The notes: generated from the sequence alone by a model not told the origin. A stretch of 46,703 nt of DNA from Petrocella sp. FN5 (GCF_029210395.1 NZ_JARGDP010000020.1:1-46703); one strand, 5' to 3'. Positions 7,695 to 16,323 are shown, numbered from the stretch's first letter. Made by a program: numbers and translations.

Positions 7695-9188
7695 TTACTT
7701 TTTAAACCTATAATGTATCTCAACTTCATTTTTACCTCTTACAATTATATATTTAATAAAACGGTTGAGTAATTCACGGTTGATACTTGAAAAATCTGTG
7801 ATACCAGCGAATTGTTCTTTTAATCTTGTTTGGATTTCATTTTCAGTTATTGTGACATTTGCATTTTTTAGTTCGTCCAATCGACTATTAATATTATCAA
7901 TCTTCGTTCTTAGTAACTCAACTGAAGCGTCAAATTCATCTTCAGTAATCTCTTTCATGACTTTTGATAAAATCAAGTTGGACTTAGCGTCTTCATATTT
8001 TTCTTTTTTGGCAAGTAAAAGCTTTTTTTCATTATTCACTTTATATACTTTCCGTTTTAATTTCTCATCGATTTCTTCGTTTAATGAATCGTTAATCTTA
8101 TACTGCTGAATCAGATCACTAAGTTCTCCTTGGATGAGTCCAATTAACACATCTTCTCTGATAGCATTTGAAGAACATACACTTCTACCATGACGGGCAT
8201 ATGCCGCACAAATATATCTATTGCCGGCGCTGCGGTACCAGTATTTTTTTCCACAAGAACCACACTCGATTAAATCGGTAAAAAGATGTTTTTGAGGCGT
8301 CGGCCTTGGACCAAACGCCCTTTCTGCCATATATCGCTGCGTTTCATCAAATAGCTCTTGACTAATAATCGCTTCGTGCGCATTTTTAATAATAATCGGA
8401 CTGCTAATTGTTTTACGCTTTTTAGTGAAGACGCCAATAGACTCTTCTTTATTCTGAATTAAATCACCTGTATAGGCTTGATTGGTCAAGATATATTTTA
8501 TTGATGTTCCGTGCCAGTGTATTCCAGCATTCTTTTTACCTTTTCTAAGCCCGGGTGGTGCAACATCCTCTCTATCCAAGAGCTTTGCTATTGAATCTAC
8601 ACCTTTGCCTTCTCGTAAATACAAATGAAATATTTTCCGTACAATATCTGGTGAATCATCTTCGCAAATGTATAATTTTTTTTCTTTAACATAATAACCA
8701 AATGGCGCTTCAGAACGTGTGTATTCACCTTTTTTCATCTTTACCTTAAAAGCATTTTTAATCTTTTTTGATAAATCCGCTGAATAGTGTTCATTGGTCA
8801 AGCTTTTAAATCCATACATCAATGGGTCATTAATAATACCTGCGCTTTCGTCGACCGCAAAAAGCTCAATTTGGTTTTCTAAAATGATGCGTTTAAACCA
8901 ATGTGAAACTTCTTGATTTCTAGCTATTCTTGAAAGGTCTTTAGCAAAGATCGCTTTGAATTTTCCCATCTGCGCATCCGCCATCATTTCATCAAACTCA
9001 CGCCGACCATCCACCTTTGTTGCTGTTATACGCTCTTTATATACTTTGAAAAGCTTATAACCCATCTGTTTCATTCTCTCTTCAAGTATCTCATACTGCT
9101 CTTCATATGAAGAATCTTGACTCTCATTGTTCGTTGACACTCTAATAAGCATAGCCGCATACTCATTACCTAAAACCTCTTTATTCAT
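7695..9188 (-). CDS. Large serine recombinase, 497 aa
   Basis: Site-specific DNA integrase/excisionase of the large serine recombinase family. The N-terminal resolvase domain has the nucleophile in LIRVSTNNES (Ser18, with Arg16), then DGRREFDEMM and FAKDLSRIARN. A recombinase domain follows (~155-290, including GIHWHGTSIKYILTNQAYTG). Next is a zinc ribbon with four cysteines (ECGSCGKKYWY ... YICAAY ... SVCSS), and finally a coiled coil rich in Lys and Glu (~370-450) of the kind that controls recombination direction. The length is usual for the family. The start is ATG at 9188, eight bases after AGGAGG. It overlaps the end of a 49-aa gene by eight bases, so translation is probably coupled. It converges on the tyrosine recombinase unit and is the last accessory gene before backbone begins. 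Confidence 0.95.
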   Translation of the reverse strand: MNKEVLGNEYAAMLIRVSTNNESQDSSYEEQYEILEERMKQMGYKLFKVYKERITATKVDGRREFDEMMADAQMGKFKAIFAKDLSRIARNQEVSHWFKRIILENQIELFAVDESAGIINDPLMYGFKSLTNEHYSADLSKKIKNAFKVKMKKGEYTRSEAPFGYYVKEKKLYICEDDSPDIVRKIFHLYLREGKGVDSIAKLLDREDVAPPGLRKGKKNAGIHWHGTSIKYILTNQAYTGDLIQNKEESIGVFTKKRKTISSPIIIKNAHEAIISQELFDETQRYMAERAFGPRPTPQKHLFTDLIECGSCGKKYWYRSAGNRYICAAYARHGRSVCSSNAIREDVLIGLIQGELSDLIQQYKINDSLNEEIDEKLKRKVYKVNNEKKLLLAKKEKYEDAKSNLILSKVMKEITEDEFDASVELLRTKIDNINSRLDELKNANVTITENEIQTRLKEQFAGITDFSSINRELLNRFIKYIIVRGKNEVEIHYRFKK

Positions 9189-9330
9189 AATCAATACCTC
9201 CTAGATTGCCTTCGTATTTTTCATCAAATACTGCATCATTGATGACTTCATCTACTTTTTGAGTAATCATGCTTTTCATTAGCATTTCAAAAGAAATGCC
9301 ATCCTCATCAAATTTTCTAATAACTTGCAT
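9181..9330 (-). CDS. 49-aa protein translationally coupled to the serine recombinase
   Basis: A small acidic protein starting at ATG 9330, behind a good GGGAGGAA site. It reads MQVIRKFDEDGISFEMLMKS and ends EGNLGGIDYE. The ribosome site of the recombinase lies inside its last codons, and the two frames overlap by eight bases at ATGAATAA, indicating co-translation. It probably forms one or two helices (residues 12-35, FEMLMKSMITQKVDEVINDAV). I do not recognise it. A recombination directionality factor or a mere leader peptide are both possible. It is well supported as a gene by ribosome site, frame and coupling. Confidence 0.8.
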   Translation of the reverse strand: MQVIRKFDEDGISFEMLMKSMITQKVDEVINDAVFDEKYEGNLGGIDYE

Positions 9331-9448
9331 AAGAATTCCTCCCGTCATATTGGATTTGAATTCTCAATGCCTTCTTTTAGTTAATAAAATCCTTGGTTCT
9401 AATTTGAATTCATTAGCATTCTACTCATCCGGTTCCTGAAGTCAATTT

Positions 9449-9550
9449 TTGACACAGTTTTTTTGGTATAATACGTTATAAAGTTTTTTAGGTGGCTGTT
9501 TCAAGTTTTTTTGCACAAAAAAAGACAAACCACTAAAGTTTGTCTTTTTT
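9449..9550 (+). other. Possible short transcript: extended -10 promoter followed by terminator
   Basis: On the plus strand TGGTATAAT (an extended -10, about 9463-9471) precedes, within about 80 bases, the hairpin with T-run at 9518-9550. The nearby TTGACA is only 12 bases from the -10, too short for a normal spacing. No reading frame lies between. Either a small RNA or a fortuitous promoter is possible. This is also where the accessory region meets the backbone. Confidence 0.35.
9518..9550. terminator. Terminator between the serine recombinase unit and rlmD
   Basis: AAAAAAGACAAAC pairs perfectly with GTTTGTCTTTTTT across CACTAAA. On the minus strand it lies 50 bases past the rlmD stop codon and terminates that gene; it also works on the plus strand. 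Confidence 0.88.
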
Positions 9551-9599
9551 ACAAATTTTTCTTACCATTCTATTTGATTGTTGTAATATATGAAACTAA

Positions 9600-10955
9600 C
9601 TATTTCTTCAAAACTAACTGCGAGACCGTCTCAACATGAATCGTATGTGGGAACATGTCAACCATACTCCATTTAACCACCTCATAACCAGCATCCATGA
9701 ACAGTGCCAGATCTCTGGCTAAGGAAGTTGGTTTGCAGGACACGTAGACGATGTTGTCTACGCCGAAGTCGATGATCTTGGGCATGGCTTTGGGATGGAT
9801 GCCGTCTCTTGGTGGGTCTAAGACGATGGTGTCCGGTTTGTCTGTTAGTTCATCGATGACCGTCAATACATCTCCAGCGATGAATTCGCAGTTGCTTAGA
9901 CCATTTAGCTTAGAATTGACTTTGGCCGCTTCTACGGCTTCTTTTACAATCTCAACGCCTACTGTTTTCTTAGCTACTGGTGCCAGCATCTGTGTGATGG
10001 TGCCGGTGCCTGAATAGAGGTCGAATATGACTTTGTCTTTGGTCTCTCCAACATAATCTCTAACCACTTCGTAGAGCTTCTCAGCACCTAGGGTATTGGT
10101 TTGGAAAAAGGAAAAGGGGGATATCTTGAAGTTCAGTCCAAGTAGGCTTTCATCCATAAGTTCTTCTCCGTAGAGAATTCTCATATCATCCACCTTAACC
10201 GCATCTGAGAGTTGATCGGTGATGGTATGGATGATACCTTTGATCTCATGTTCTAGATTAAGGGCTCTTAGCTTATCCACATAGAGTTGAAGATCCGGTT
10301 CTAATTGAGATGAAGTGACGAGGTTAATCTGTAGTTGAGAGGACCTTACGCCACGTCTAACGACAAGATACCTAAGATAACCTTCATGGGTACGTTTATG
10401 ATAAAAAGGCAGATCTAACTCTGTAAAAAGGTCCAGCGTCGCCTGAACAACTTTGTTAAAATCATCATGGATAATCTGACATTCCGTGGCGTTTACGATA
10501 TCGTACATACTGCCTCGCTTATGCAGGCCAAGTGCTAAGGGACCGTCAATGTAGGCATTACCAAAGGAGTATTCCATTTTATTTCGGTATTCATAGATCT
10601 GTGGACTTGAGAGGATACCTTCGTAGCGATCTAAGATTCCTAGAGGCTTAAGTAGATTCTGAACCTGTTCCACTTTTAGCTTCAGCTGTTCTTCGTAGGG
10701 TAGAGATTGATATAGGCAACCGCCACATAATCCGAAGACTTCACAGGCACCTAGAATCTCTGTAGGTGCTTTCTCTAGTACTTCTAGAAGTCTGGCTTCA
10801 ATTCTGTTTTTACGTTTTTTATTGACGACTGCACGTACCTTTTGTCCGGGTAGGGCATTTTTTACCGTCACTTTGTACTCACCAATCTCTATGATGCCTT
10901 TATTGGGGAATTCGACTCTGCTGATGTATGCTTCTAGTACGTCTTTTTTATTCAT
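9600..10955 (-). CDS. rlmD: 23S rRNA (uracil-5-)-methyltransferase, RlmD/RlmCD family, 451 aa
   Basis: SAM-dependent C5-methylation of uridines in 23S rRNA (class TrmA/RumA). The N-terminal TRAM RNA-binding domain spans ~1-62. The iron-sulfur cluster cysteines are C71, C77, C80 (CEVFGLCGGC) and C159 (TECQ). The methyltransferase domain carries DLYSGTGTI for SAM, DPPRDG and the catalytic Cys407 in YVSCKPTSLARDL. Length and all motifs are complete. In Firmicutes one enzyme often modifies both positions 747 and 1939 (RlmCD), so the exact target is uncertain. The ribosome site is weak (GGTGA). A 118-bp dispersed repeat (10968-11085) ends only 12 bases before the start codon, so the leader or promoter lies in or beyond that repeat. 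Confidence 0.95.
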   Translation of the reverse strand: MNKKDVLEAYISRVEFPNKGIIEIGEYKVTVKNALPGQKVRAVVNKKRKNRIEARLLEVLEKAPTEILGACEVFGLCGGCLYQSLPYEEQLKLKVEQVQNLLKPLGILDRYEGILSSPQIYEYRNKMEYSFGNAYIDGPLALGLHKRGSMYDIVNATECQIIHDDFNKVVQATLDLFTELDLPFYHKRTHEGYLRYLVVRRGVRSSQLQINLVTSSQLEPDLQLYVDKLRALNLEHEIKGIIHTITDQLSDAVKVDDMRILYGEELMDESLLGLNFKISPFSFFQTNTLGAEKLYEVVRDYVGETKDKVIFDLYSGTGTITQMLAPVAKKTVGVEIVKEAVEAAKVNSKLNGLSNCEFIAGDVLTVIDELTDKPDTIVLDPPRDGIHPKAMPKIIDFGVDNIVYVSCKPTSLARDLALFMDAGYEVVKWSMVDMFPHTIHVETVSQLVLKK

Positions 10956-10967
10956 CTATTCACCATT

Positions 10968-11085
10968 GGTTAAAGTGTCAAAATTATATAGTTGAACTTT
11001 TATATACAATATATAGTTATGAGTGTATCAACATAACCTATATGTTGTACGTAATTTAGAGAAACTTAGTTCTGACACTTTAACC
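10968..11085. repeat. Dispersed palindromic (MITE-like) repeat, copy A, 118 bp
   Basis: The ends are perfect 13-bp inverted repeats, GGTTAAAGTGTCA and TGACACTTTAACC. The interior is AT-rich and non-coding. Matching ends are found at 5310-5407, 11459-11541, 40220-40256 and 45248-45283. It lies immediately upstream of rlmD. No target duplication is clear. Confidence 0.75.
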
Positions 11086-11110
11086 ACCTTTTCTGATTAT
11101 CAAAAATATA

Positions 11111-11130
11111 GGACTGACAGTTGTCAGCCC
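11111..11130 (-). terminator. Probable terminator of the 93-aa membrane protein gene
   Basis: On the minus strand GGGCTGACA pairs with TGTCAGTCC (one G-T pair) and is followed by TATATTTTTG, 14 bases past the stop codon. Confidence 0.65.
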
Positions 11131-11143
11131 CATGTACAGATTC

Positions 11144-11425
11144 TTATTCTTCTTCGTCTGTTTCAAACTCTTCGTCATAGTCCTCATCATAATCGATGTC
11201 TTCAAAGTCTTCATCATCATCATAATCAAATTCATCACTATATTCAAAGAAGAATTTGTACACTGCGAAGGCAATGCCTGCTACAGCTACGACGGTAAGT
11301 ACGACAATCAACCAAGTGTAGTCTTTCTTTTTTTGCATAAAACCACTTCTTGGGTCCAGTTTTTGTAATAAGTCCGACAGTTGTTGTACTTTTTCAGACT
11401 CCGCTTTTTTTAATTGTTCAAACAT
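11144..11425 (-). CDS. Small membrane protein with acidic C-terminal tail, 93 aa
   Basis: The N-terminal ~35 residues form an amphipathic helix (FEQLKKAESEKVQQLSDLLQKL), then one membrane segment (~38-60, TWLIVVLTVVAVAGIAFAVYKFF). It finishes in a 30-residue tail that is almost entirely Asp, Glu and Tyr. No family is assigned, though short proteins with this layout are common in Clostridia. The start is ATG at 11425, seven bases after AAGGGTG. Repeat copy B (11459-11541) lies just upstream and copy A just downstream, so the gene sits between two copies of the same element. It may be an integral protein whose acidic tail contacts basic partners in the cytoplasm; topology is inferred. Confidence 0.8.
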   Translation of the reverse strand: MFEQLKKAESEKVQQLSDLLQKLDPRSGFMQKKKDYTWLIVVLTVVAVAGIAFAVYKFFFEYSDEFDYDDDEDFEDIDYDEDYDEEFETDEEE

Positions 11426-11458
11426 ATGCTCACACCCTTCTATAAAATCTTATCTGTT

Positions 11459-11541
11459 GATTAAAGGGTCAAAACTAAGTTTCACTAGATTCATATATAT
11501 TATATGTAAAAGTTCAACTATATAGTTTTTACACCTCAACC
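11459..11541. repeat. Dispersed palindromic (MITE-like) repeat, copy B, 83 bp
   Basis: One end, GATTAAAGGGTCAAAACTAA, and the other, AGTTCAACTATATAGTT then TTACACCTCAACC, match the two ends of copy A in inverted order. It is shorter and more diverged than copy A. It lies in the leader of the 93-aa membrane protein gene. Confidence 0.7.
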
Positions 11542-11605
11542 CATTGTTACAACTATTCTAATTATATCATTCTTTTTACGTTTGTACATAAGTTTTACGA
11601 ATATA

Positions 11606-13879
11606 CTACATTTTTTTGAGGCCTGATAGCCTTGCAAGTAATTTCTTGGTCCCAACACTAGGGAAATTCACCGTCACCTGATGGTCTGCACCACCCGGTC
11701 CAATCTCCATGACTTGACCAATACCAAATTTCATATGCTTAACCAAGTCGCCTACGCCATAGTCCAGTGTAATGTTCTCATTTTGCGGTAATGCTTTTGC
11801 CGGTTGTTTGGCTTGATAAGGGGTATTAGTAAAGAAGCTACGGTCTCTTTGCTTAGGTAGTACCGAAGTGTTAGAGATATTGCTCTTAGAAAAAAGGTCG
11901 CTATCTTGATCCTCTTTATCCCTTGCTAACTCTAGTGTTTGGCTTGAATCCAATAAATCACTTGGAATCTCCTTTACAAATCTGGACAGCGCATTATATT
12001 GTGTGCGTCCATGGGTCATCCTTGATTTGGAGGCTATGATAACCAACTCTTCTTCAGCTCTGGTTATACCCACATAGCAGAGGCGACGTTCTTCCTCAAT
12101 ATCTTCTTCATTACCGGTTGAGATGCTCATATAGCTTGGGAAAAGTCCATCTTCCATACCTGTCAGGAAAACAGTCGGAAATTCCAACCCCTTAGCGCTA
12201 TGTAAAGTCATTAATACCACCACTTCATTGCTCTCGACCAGATTGTCTATATCGGCAACTAAGGCTACTTCTTCTAGGAAGCCGGACAAAGTCGATTCCT
12301 CTTCATCTTCCTGCTTCTTATTCACATAATCGGCTAACTTGGATATAAGTTCACCAATATTCTCAATTCTGGACTTGGCTTCATCTGTACCTTCATCTTC
12401 TAATTCTTTAATATAATTGGTACGCTTTAGCACTTCCTCCATAAAATCCATGAGAGACATGGTTTCCATCTCTGCTTTAAGTGACAAAATGAGATTCTTA
12501 AAGCCTTTGATCTTTAGGCTGGCTCTTGCCAGTCCCGGTATATTGTCAGATTCTTTGATGGCTTCAAAAAGACTGATACCAATATCGTTGGCATAGCTCT
12601 CAAGCTTATCCACCGTGGTATCACCAATACCTCTTCTTGGTACATTAATCACCCTCTTGACCGCTAGATTATCGATGCTGTTGTTGATCAGCCTAAGGTA
12701 GGCCAGCACGTCTTTAATCTCTTTTCTCTGGTAAAATGATGTTCCGCCAAAAATCTTATAAGGCACATTCTCATAAATCAGACGCTCCTCTAAGACCCTT
12801 GACTGGGCATTGGTTCTGTATAAGATTGCATGATCGTTATAACCTTTATTGTCGTTTTTTATATTGTTTTGAATATGATTTACAACCAGTCTTGCTTCTT
12901 CTTTTTCATTATCCACATGATGGAAAGAAATCAGACTGCCAGTAACATTATCCGTCCACAAACGCTTAGCTTTTCTTTTCTCATTATTCTTAATCACATG
13001 ATTGGCTGCATCTAAGATGGTCTTACTTGAACGATAGTTCTGTTCCAGCTTAATGACTTTGGCCCCTTTGTATACTTTCTCAAAATCTAAGATGTTGGTA
13101 ATATCCGCACCACGGAACTTGTAAATGGACTGGTCATCATCACCCACCACGCATAGGTTCTTATAATGGCCTGCCAACTGGGATATAAGCTTGAACTGTA
13201 CCCCGTTGGTATCTTGATATTCATCCACCATAATGTATTTGAATCTGTTTTGGAATTTCTCTAATATGTCCGGTCGCAGTCTAAAAAGTTCTACGGTCTG
13301 GAAGAGTAAGTCGTCAAAGTCAAGAGCATTATTTTTTTTCAAACGGTCCTGGTAATAATCATAAATCTTGGAGTAGACTTCTTTACGCATATCCCCCATA
13401 ACCGATTTTCGGTATTCTAAGGGACTAAGTAATTGGTTTTTGGCTTCACTAATCTTTGCTAAGATACCGCTTTCCTTATATTGCTTCGGATCTATATTCT
13501 GTGCTTTCATTGCTTCTCTGATAATCTTTTTGGAATCATCGGTATCGTATATATTGAAGCTTTTTTCGAATCCAATCTGATCTATATACTGTCTCAAAAA
13601 ACGAACACAGGATGAATGGAAGGTACTCACCCATACATCTTGACCACCATGTCCAATCAGATGGTCCACCCGCGCTCGCATCTCTTTTGCTGCTTTATTG
13701 GTAAAGGTGATGGCCATGATTTCCCAGGGCTTGGCCAAATTCTGCTCAATTATATAAGCCACACGGTGTGTTAGTACCCTTGTTTTTCCTGATCCGGCGC
13801 CAGCCAGAAGAAGTAAGGGCCCTTCCGTATGAAAAACCGCCTCTTTTTGTTCTTGGTTCAACGTATCATATATACTCAT
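11606..13879 (-). CDS. pcrA: ATP-dependent DNA helicase PcrA/UvrD, 757 aa
   Basis: 3'-5' DNA helicase of superfamily 1A acting in nucleotide excision repair, rolling-circle replication and removal of RecA or stalled polymerase. Motifs in order are the Q-motif LNQEQKEAV, Walker A LAGAGSGKTRVL, Ia FTNKAAKEMRARV, II VDEYQDTN, III GDDDQSIYKFRGAD, IV QNYRSS, V TLHSAKGLEFP and VI YVGITRAEEEL. The C-terminal ~50 residues form the basic Tudor-like tail that binds RNA polymerase in PcrA (VGDLVKHMKFGIGQV). The start is ATG at 13879 with AGGTGA five bases upstream; a GTG three codons earlier overlaps that site. The length is normal for the family. It stands alone, next to the IS insertion site. Confidence 0.97.
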   Translation of the reverse strand: MSIYDTLNQEQKEAVFHTEGPLLLLAGAGSGKTRVLTHRVAYIIEQNLAKPWEIMAITFTNKAAKEMRARVDHLIGHGGQDVWVSTFHSSCVRFLRQYIDQIGFEKSFNIYDTDDSKKIIREAMKAQNIDPKQYKESGILAKISEAKNQLLSPLEYRKSVMGDMRKEVYSKIYDYYQDRLKKNNALDFDDLLFQTVELFRLRPDILEKFQNRFKYIMVDEYQDTNGVQFKLISQLAGHYKNLCVVGDDDQSIYKFRGADITNILDFEKVYKGAKVIKLEQNYRSSKTILDAANHVIKNNEKRKAKRLWTDNVTGSLISFHHVDNEKEEARLVVNHIQNNIKNDNKGYNDHAILYRTNAQSRVLEERLIYENVPYKIFGGTSFYQRKEIKDVLAYLRLINNSIDNLAVKRVINVPRRGIGDTTVDKLESYANDIGISLFEAIKESDNIPGLARASLKIKGFKNLILSLKAEMETMSLMDFMEEVLKRTNYIKELEDEGTDEAKSRIENIGELISKLADYVNKKQEDEEESTLSGFLEEVALVADIDNLVESNEVVVLMTLHSAKGLEFPTVFLTGMEDGLFPSYMSISTGNEEDIEEERRLCYVGITRAEEELVIIASKSRMTHGRTQYNALSRFVKEIPSDLLDSSQTLELARDKEDQDSDLFSKSNISNTSVLPKQRDRSFFTNTPYQAKQPAKALPQNENITLDYGVGDLVKHMKFGIGQVMEIGPGGADHQVTVNFPSVGTKKLLARLSGLKKM

Positions 13880-13990
13880 CACAGTCACCTATCTTTTTTT
13901 ATTTGTTTTAACCATTTACATTACTTTTTCAAATTTACTATATAAAAAATATTGAAAATAAGAACGGATGTGCCTATTTTCAACCCGTTT

Positions 13991-14222
13991 ATCATAGCAT
14001 ATTTCCAACTTTTTTTCCATGCCTTTTTAGATTTTCATCATATATATTTGTCTGTAACTTTAAAAGTTCTTACTTTCATAATGCTTGCCATATAGTATCG
14101 ATTACTATATAATATTCTTGAGGCGGTGTTGATATGAGTAAAAAAACTTATGATAAATTTATAGAAGACCTTTTGGTCTTCATAAAATCCAGGAACTATG
14201 TCCATTCAAAGGATATTCCTAA
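13991..14222. repeat. Left copy of a 232-bp target-site duplication
   Basis: Identical base for base to 16201-16432, on the other side of the insertion sequence. It contains the promoter, ribosome site and first 29 codons of the DUF1836 gene. Perfect identity points to a recent event. IS1634-family elements are known to make unusually long, variable direct repeats. Confidence 0.95.
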
Positions 14223-14247
14223 CGGGTCTTTGACACTTGCACCATAA
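14134..14247 (+). pseudogene. Truncated 5' copy of the DUF1836 gene, created by the target duplication
   Basis: The first 29 codons match the intact gene at 16344, then the frame runs into the IS end and stops at TAA 14245-14247 after 37 codons. It keeps a full promoter (14085-14113) and ribosome site, so it may still be transcribed into the IS, but it cannot encode a functional product. Confidence 0.9.
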
Positions 14248-14375
14248 CCTAAAAACACTAGAAGTCTTAATCCATAAGGGATAAGGGCTTATTTTTTTGT
14301 CAAATTTAGCAATAAATGCTTTCGTACTATTTCGTACTATGATATAATAGTAGTATACTATTAACGAGGTGACTT

Positions 14376-16103
14376 ATGAGACTAAAAACTTCCACATCAA
14401 AAAACTCCCTATCTTTTTATGTAATAAAAGATGTTTATAAAAATGGTAAACGTACTACTCAAATAGTTGAAACACTCGGTACTGAAGATGCAGTTAAAGA
14501 AAAATCAGGTGGCAAAGATCCTTTTGAATGGGCAAAGACATATGTCGCTGAACTCAACCGTAAGGAGAAGGAGAACAAGCTTGAAGTTATAATCAAGTGT
14601 AAGCAATCCAAACTTATAACCAAAGACAAACAACAATCTTTCAATGGTGGTTACCTGTTTCTTCAACAGATTTATCACCAACTTGGCTTACACAAAATTT
14701 GTAACGAAATTTCTTTGAAATATAAGTTCACTTATGATCTCAACTCGATTCTGTCACGCTTGATTTACGGAAGGATTCTTTTCCCTTCTTCCAAGCTTAG
14801 CACATTCGAATCCTCTAAACTGCTGCTTGAACAACCAAACTTCGAGCTTCAACACATTTACAGATCATTAGAAGTTATTGCTGAGGAATCTGATTTCATA
14901 CAGTCTCAACTCTATAAAAATAGCCTTGCTGTTTCCAAGCGCAATGACCGTGTTCTTTACTATGACTGTACTAACTATTTCTTTGAGATTGAGCAGGAAG
15001 ACGGTCTTAAACAATACGGTCCTTCGAAAGAACACCGTCCTACCCCAATAGTTGAGATGGGTCTTTTCATGGATGGAGATGGCATTCCACTGGCTTTTAG
15101 TATTCACAGTGGGAACACCAACGAGCAAGTGACACTAAAACCTTTAGAAAAACAGATTATCAACGACTTTAAACTATCCAAGTTTGTTGTCTGCACAGAT
15201 GCAGGCCTATCTTCAAATGATAATCGAAAATTCAATAATATAAATAATCGCTCATTCATTACAACTCAATCTATCAAAAAGCTTAAGAACTTTCTAAAGG
15301 AATGGGCTTTAGAACCAACAGGATGGATGCATAAGGCATCAAACGAAATCTTTGATTTGCGACAGTTCGACGAGAACGATAAACTCTTGGACAAATATAG
15401 GGATGTAATTTTTTACAAAGAGCGTTGGATTAATGAAAATGATCTTGAGCAAAAGCTGATCATTACCTTTTCTCTCAAATATCGCAACTACCAACGTCAG
15501 ATTAGAAGTAAGCAACTTGAACGGGCCGCAAGACTTATTGATACCAACCCAAAAAGTATAGGCAAGAAAAGACAAAACGATTATAAACGTTTCATCGCTT
15601 CTACAAATGTTACTAGTGATGGAGAAGTTGCTGAAGACACACTTTACTCTCTTAATGAGGATATCATTGCTGAAGAAAGCAAGTATGACGGCTTCTATGC
15701 AGTATGTACCAACCTAGATGAAGATGTTTCTGAGATAGCTAAAATCAACCATAGGCGGTGGGAGATTGAAGAATGTTTTAGAATTATGAAAAGTGAATTT
15801 AAAGCACGACCTGTATATCTTCAAAAAGATGAAAGAATAAAAGCACATTTCACGTCCTGTTTCCTAGCTCTTGTTTTATACAGATATCTAGAAAAACAGT
15901 TAGATAGCCAATTCACAACCACAGAAATAGTAAGTCAGTTAAAAGATATGAATTTTTATTCCGTTACCGGGCAGGGTTATATCCCAACATATAAAAGAAC
16001 CGATTTTACAGATACTTTACATGATACATTTGGATTCAGGACAGACTATCAAATCGTTAGTGATAAAGAAATGAAAAAAATTTACAAAGAAACAAAAAAA
16101 TAA
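14376..16103 (+). CDS. DDE transposase, IS1634 family (IS4 superfamily), 575 aa
   Basis: Transposase of the surrounding insertion sequence. Catalytic acidic residues are Asp197 (VLYYDCTNYFF), Asp275 (VVCTDAGLSS) and the Glu of the signature RRWEIEECFRIMKSEF (~463-466), in the RNase-H-like fold. The N-terminal part (KNGKRTTQIVETLGT) and FMDGDGIPLAFSIHSGNTNE are typical of this family. It is full length and uninterrupted. The start is ATG at 14376 with GAGGTG upstream and TATAAT at 14343-14348. A small palindrome (TAATAGTA, GTA, TACTATTA; 14345-14363) overlaps the likely start of transcription. A duplicated host promoter at 14085-14113 also points toward this gene. Confidence 0.95.
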   Translation: MRLKTSTSKNSLSFYVIKDVYKNGKRTTQIVETLGTEDAVKEKSGGKDPFEWAKTYVAELNRKEKENKLEVIIKCKQSKLITKDKQQSFNGGYLFLQQIYHQLGLHKICNEISLKYKFTYDLNSILSRLIYGRILFPSSKLSTFESSKLLLEQPNFELQHIYRSLEVIAEESDFIQSQLYKNSLAVSKRNDRVLYYDCTNYFFEIEQEDGLKQYGPSKEHRPTPIVEMGLFMDGDGIPLAFSIHSGNTNEQVTLKPLEKQIINDFKLSKFVVCTDAGLSSNDNRKFNNINNRSFITTQSIKKLKNFLKEWALEPTGWMHKASNEIFDLRQFDENDKLLDKYRDVIFYKERWINENDLEQKLIITFSLKYRNYQRQIRSKQLERAARLIDTNPKSIGKKRQNDYKRFIASTNVTSDGEVAEDTLYSLNEDIIAEESKYDGFYAVCTNLDEDVSEIAKINHRRWEIEECFRIMKSEFKARPVYLQKDERIKAHFTSCFLALVLYRYLEKQLDSQFTTTEIVSQLKDMNFYSVTGQGYIPTYKRTDFTDTLHDTFGFRTDYQIVSDKEMKKIYKETKK

Positions 16104-16131
16104 GAAATAGTACGCAAAAAAATTCAAACTA

Positions 16132-16176
16132 AAAAAGCTCACACTCCTCTATTCATAAGGGTTTGTGAGCTTTTAC
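16132..16176 (+). terminator. Terminator after the IS transposase
   Basis: AAAAGCTCACA pairs with TGTGAGCTTTT across a loop of about 20 bases, 29 bases past the transposase stop codon and within the IS. Confidence 0.8.
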
Positions 16177-16294
16177 TTTCTGACAAGTGTCAAAGACAGG
16201 ATCATAGCATATTTCCAACTTTTTTTCCATGCCTTTTTAGATTTTCATCATATATATTTGTCTGTAACTTTAAAAGTTCTTACTTTCATAATGC

Positions 16295-16323
16295 TTGCCA
16301 TATAGTATCGATTACTATATAAT
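16295..16323 (+). promoter_or_regulatory. Promoter of the DUF1836 gene
   Basis: TTGCCA (16295-16300), a 17-base spacer, then TATAAT (16318-16323). It lies wholly inside the target duplication, so an identical promoter exists at 14085-14113. Confidence 0.82.
16300..16320. promoter_or_regulatory. 21-bp palindrome over the DUF1836 promoter, candidate operator
   Basis: The arms ATATAGTA and TACTATAT are perfect, separated by TCGAT, and cover the spacer and part of the -10 element. It matches 18 of 21 positions of a palindrome at the degV promoter (22173-22193). A duplicate lies at 14090-14110 in the left target copy. Confidence 0.65.

Larger units (their letters stand above)
13880..14375. other. 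Stretch between pcrA and the transposase
   Basis: It contains ~110 bases of pcrA upstream region, the left copy of the 232-bp target duplication with a cut-off copy of the DUF1836 gene start, and the left 153 bases of the insertion sequence. There is no complete gene. Confidence 0.8.
14223..16200 (+). mobile_element. IS1634-family insertion sequence, 1978 bp
   Basis: The ends are imperfect inverted repeats: left CGGGTCTTTGACACTTG, right (reverse complement) CCTGTCTTTGACACTTG, 15 of 17 matching. It carries one full-length transposase gene and a terminator near the right end. Subterminal copies of CGTACTATTTC occur on the left (14323 on) and inverted on the right (near 16105). It is flanked by a perfect 232-bp direct repeat. 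A short weak hairpin with a T-run near 14274-14298 may block transcription entering from outside. Confidence 0.93.

Noticed and set aside
1-9600. CRISPR array
   Set aside because: No regularly spaced repeats of ~36 bp were seen; the array is probably beyond the left edge.
11023-11368. Plus-strand frames opposite the 93-aa membrane protein
   Set aside because: His- and Phe-rich products that arise from the complementary strand of the Asp/Glu tail codons; no ribosome sites.
14134-14247. Functional small protein in the left duplication copy
   Set aside because: It is only the first 29 codons of the DUF1836 gene running into IS sequence; a by-product of the duplication.
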